DNA of 64,000 bases. It comes from Desulfonatronum thioautotrophicum (lineage in GTDB: Bacteria > Desulfobacterota > Desulfovibrionia > Desulfovibrionales > Desulfonatronaceae). The stretch lies in NCBI RefSeq assembly GCF_000934745.1, contig NZ_JYNO01000017.1:1-64000 (forward strand), given 5' to 3'. This document shows positions 61,858-64,000 of this stretch, in pieces. The translations under genes were made by a program, and so were the position numbers. The notes beneath the pieces were generated by a model. The model saw only the letters and a list, made by a program, of their open reading frames with translations, was not told where the DNA came from and ran no database searches. The stretch's first letter is position 1. Each line of letters starts with the position of its first letter.

Positions 61858-61955
61858 TGGGGGGAAAGTGGGAAGGCGGGAAAGTAGGAAGGTGGGAAAG
61901 TAGGAAGGTGGGAAGGTAGGAAGGTGGGAAGGTGAAAGAAATTGATTGGTTGCCG
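61858..61955. repeat. Purine-rich tandem repeat and left direct repeat
   Basis: Units of GTGGGAAGGC/GTGGGAAAGTAGGAAG run in tandem and end in GGTGAAAGAAATTGATTGG. The same unit and unique end recur at 63943-64000, bracketing the AAA/PD-(D/E)XK gene. Confidence 0.8.
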
Positions 61956-62000
61956 GGATTGGAGGGATGATGGGGAATGAAATGCGGACTTGAAGAGAAA

Positions 62001-62047
62001 GCCCCCCTCTCCCCCTGGGAGAGGGGCCGGGGGTGAGGGTGAGGGGG
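62001..62047. repeat. REP-type repeat (CCCTCTCCCC / GGGAGAGGGG)
   Basis: CCCCTCTCCCCCTGGGAGAGGGG can form a hairpin and is followed by CCGGGGGTGAGGGTGAGGG. This is a widespread intergenic repeat type that often gives spurious reading frames. Confidence 0.7.
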
Positions 62048-62155
62048 CGTTCTCCGCCCCATCTTGCTCCTGATGCAAATTGCATCTACGTTCATTCGCC
62101 AGCCACAATCCACCAACCACAAGCCACCCAACACCAGCCACCCCGCGAGGCGACC

Positions 62156-63937
62156 ATGCAATTCCCTTACGGTATCAGCAATTTTCGCGAAATCACCATC
62201 AACGACTATTTCTACGTGGACCGAACGGACCGCATTCCCCTGCTGGAACGCGGGAAATACCAACTGTTCATCCGGCCCCGGAGGTTTGGCAAGAGCCTGC
62301 TGCTGTCCACCCTGTACAGCTATTACGACCTGGCCTCGGCCCATCTCTTTGACGAGATGTTCGGACGCCTGGCCATCGGCCGCAATCCCACCCCGCTGCG
62401 TGGCGGCTATTTCATGCTGCAACTGGATTTTTCCTGCGTGGATCCGTCAGGGAGCGTGGAGCAGATCAGGCAGGCGCTGCATGATCACGTCAACGACTGC
62501 ATCAAGGATTTCGCTGTCTATTATTCTGATTTTTTGAAACAACAGGTCGAAATATCTCCCGAGAACGCCTTGAGTTCCCTCCGCTCCCTGTGTTCCTCCG
62601 CCCGCACAGCCGGGCATCCCGTGTTTCTGCTCATCGACGAATACGACAACTTCGCCAACGAGGTGATGATGAGCGCCCAAAGGGACTCCCGGCGGCACTA
62701 CGAGGCCCTGGTGTTCGAGGAGGGGCCGCTGCGCACCCTGTTCAAGGCCGTGAAGTCCATGGCCGGTCAGGGACTGATAGACAGGATATTCATTACCGGA
62801 GTCTCGCCGGTGGTCATGAGCGACATTACCAGCGGGTTCAATATCGCCAAGAATATCTACCTTCATCCGAACTACCATGATCTTTGCGGCTTCACCCACG
62901 CTGAAATTGAAGCCGCCCTGCGTTCCGTTGTCGCCGATAACAGCCTTGATGCGTCCACCTCTGCGACGGCGATGTCCATGCTGCGGGACTGGTACAACGG
63001 GTATCGTTTTGTTCCTGAATCTCGGGAATTGATCTCCAATCCAACCCTGGCCCTTTACTTCCTGGACCATTTGTCGGAACTCGGCGTTTTTCCCAGCGCG
63101 ATGCTGGACGATAATCTGGCCACGGACCGGGCCAAACTTGAATACATGGCCCAGCTTGCCGGCGGCGGACAGATGTTGCTGGACCTTATGGTTGAGGGTG
63201 CCCAGGTCCAGGTGGAACATCTGGCCACGCGCTTCGGCATGCGGGACATGCTCCGGGATCAGAGCAAGGACTCCACCTTCATGATTTCCCTGCTCTACTA
63301 CTTTGGCGTGCTTTCCCTGGATGGCCGGACGCCTGACGGGGAGCTGCTGCTTCGCGTACCAAACCTGGTAATGCGCAAGCTGTATGTGGAACAGATCGCC
63401 GAGATGCTCCTGCCTGATCCCATGCGCCGCGACGAGGGCAAAGACGCCGCCAAGCAGCTCTATCAAGGCGGCGACATGGCCCCGCTATGCGCTTTCGTGG
63501 AGCAGCGCTACTTCAAGGTTTTCCACACCGCGGACTACCGCTGGGCCAACGAGCTGACCGTGAAGACGGCCTTCCTGACCCTGCTGTACAACGACACCCT
63601 CTACGTCATGGACTCGGAGCCGGAACTGGAGCGCCGGCGGGCCGACCTGACCATGATCATCCGCCCGGACGCCCGGAGGTTCACGATCCTGGACATCCTC
63701 ATCGAGTTCAAATTCGTGACGCTGAAGGATGCCGGGTTGAGCGGGGAGCAGGCCCTGGCGCTGAGTGTTGAGGAATTGCGATCCAACCGCCTGATGGCCC
63801 AGGCCATGGACGAGGCCAGGGTGCAGGTTGCGAAGAACATGACGATACTGAACCGGCGGTACGGGAATCTGCGGCTGCGCGGCTATGCGGTGGTCAGTCT
63901 GGGGTTTGAGCGGATCTGGTGGGAGGAGGTGGGGTGA
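62156..63937 (+). CDS. AAA-ATPase/PD-(D/E)XK family protein
   Basis: This 593-residue protein has the start QFPYGISNFREITINDYFYV, Walker A RPRRFGKSLLLSTL (about 40-55), Walker B FLLIDEYDNF, sensor-like RIFITGVSPV and a C-terminal nuclease-like part (RRADLTMIIRP, ILDILIEFKFV; D...ExK). It belongs to the family of AAA (AAA_9-like) proteins with a PDDEXK_9 domain that is common in genomes rich in mobile DNA. GAGG precedes the ATG at 62156; a longer start at 62033 lies in repeat DNA. Direct repeats on both sides suggest it moves or expands as a unit. Its function is unknown; nuclease or abortive-infection roles have been proposed for such families. Confidence 0.85.
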   Translation: MQFPYGISNFREITINDYFYVDRTDRIPLLERGKYQLFIRPRRFGKSLLLSTLYSYYDLASAHLFDEMFGRLAIGRNPTPLRGGYFMLQLDFSCVDPSGSVEQIRQALHDHVNDCIKDFAVYYSDFLKQQVEISPENALSSLRSLCSSARTAGHPVFLLIDEYDNFANEVMMSAQRDSRRHYEALVFEEGPLRTLFKAVKSMAGQGLIDRIFITGVSPVVMSDITSGFNIAKNIYLHPNYHDLCGFTHAEIEAALRSVVADNSLDASTSATAMSMLRDWYNGYRFVPESRELISNPTLALYFLDHLSELGVFPSAMLDDNLATDRAKLEYMAQLAGGGQMLLDLMVEGAQVQVEHLATRFGMRDMLRDQSKDSTFMISLLYYFGVLSLDGRTPDGELLLRVPNLVMRKLYVEQIAEMLLPDPMRRDEGKDAAKQLYQGGDMAPLCAFVEQRYFKVFHTADYRWANELTVKTAFLTLLYNDTLYVMDSEPELERRRADLTMIIRPDARRFTILDILIEFKFVTLKDAGLSGEQALALSVEELRSNRLMAQAMDEARVQVAKNMTILNRRYGNLRLRGYAVVSLGFERIWWEEVG

Positions 63938-63942
63938 AATGG

Positions 63943-64000
63943 AGGTGGGAAAGTAGGAAGGTGGGAAAGTGGGAAGGTGAAAGAAATTGATTGGATGCCG
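63943..64000. repeat. Right direct repeat of the purine-rich element, cut by window end
   Basis: GAGGTGGGAAAGTAGGAAGG units followed by GGTGAAAGAAATTGATTGG and TGCCG match 61880-61957. The spacing between the unique ends is about 2.05 kb. Confidence 0.8.

Noticed and set aside
61791-62141. Pro/Ser/Leu-rich minus-strand frames
   Set aside because: They are translations of tandem purine repeats and a REP-type element.

Overview
The window looks like a chromosome segment of a GC-rich, signalling-rich Gram-negative bacterium. The gene content (multi-PAS and hybrid kinases in long series, c-di-GMP enzymes, PP2C/STAS switching, Wzx/WecG-type polysaccharide genes) would suit a Desulfovibrionales-like sulfate reducer. 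That assignment is inference; no rRNA, tRNA or marker gene is present. Almost everything is read from the minus strand; only three genes (22557-23738, 23928-24872, 62156-63937) are on the plus strand.

Region 1 (1-1782 and 14905-28676) is an exopolysaccharide/surface-glycan locus: glycosyltransferases of several families, two serine-acetyltransferase-like hexapeptide enzymes, a nucleotidyltransferase-like protein, a polyprenyl-phosphate sugar transferase, a WecG-type transferase fused to two STAS domains, a Kdo-kinase-like protein and a Wzx-type flippase. Mixed in are a stand-alone STAS protein and a REC-PP2C-HATPase protein, which together have all the parts of a partner-switching circuit.

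Region 2 (about 1841-14020) breaks that locus and looks like a defence island. It holds an AT-rich DUF3696 ATPase, a PLD-like protein, a NERD + Dna2-like Fe-S nuclease and an SF1 helicase (the last two in one reading frame, split by a single TAA), an AlbA/Schlafen-type protein, a 45-residue HsdM remnant, a sigma54 activator with an RtcR-like CARF sensor domain, and a large unknown protein. A near-consensus sigma54 promoter (8699-8715) lies upstream of the ATPase operon. A nucleotide-sensing activator driving a nuclease/helicase defence operon is the most interesting hypothesis here.

Region 3 (28707-61524) is a dense signalling array: nine of the window's eleven sensor kinases, several single-domain response regulators, two REC-GGDEF diguanylate cyclases with intact I-sites, one REC-HD-GYP phosphodiesterase, one PilZ protein, and two LivJ-like binding proteins each placed directly before a sensor kinase with no permease. 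Many of these genes are clearly duplicates of one another. An Rpn-family nuclease lies inside the array, and an AAA/PD-(D/E)XK protein lies just beyond it (62156-63937).

Intergenic DNA is unusually rich in repeats: three copies of a ~300-bp self-complementary element, each starting 18-30 bp upstream of a start codon; a 404-bp MITE-like insertion with terminal inverted repeats and an 8-bp target duplication inside one of those copies; a GAAATC-rich repeat whose 18-bp core is inverted between its two copies; several REP-type palindromes; and direct repeats that bracket the last gene. Two kinase fragments (near 22400 and 43860) mark decayed paralogues.
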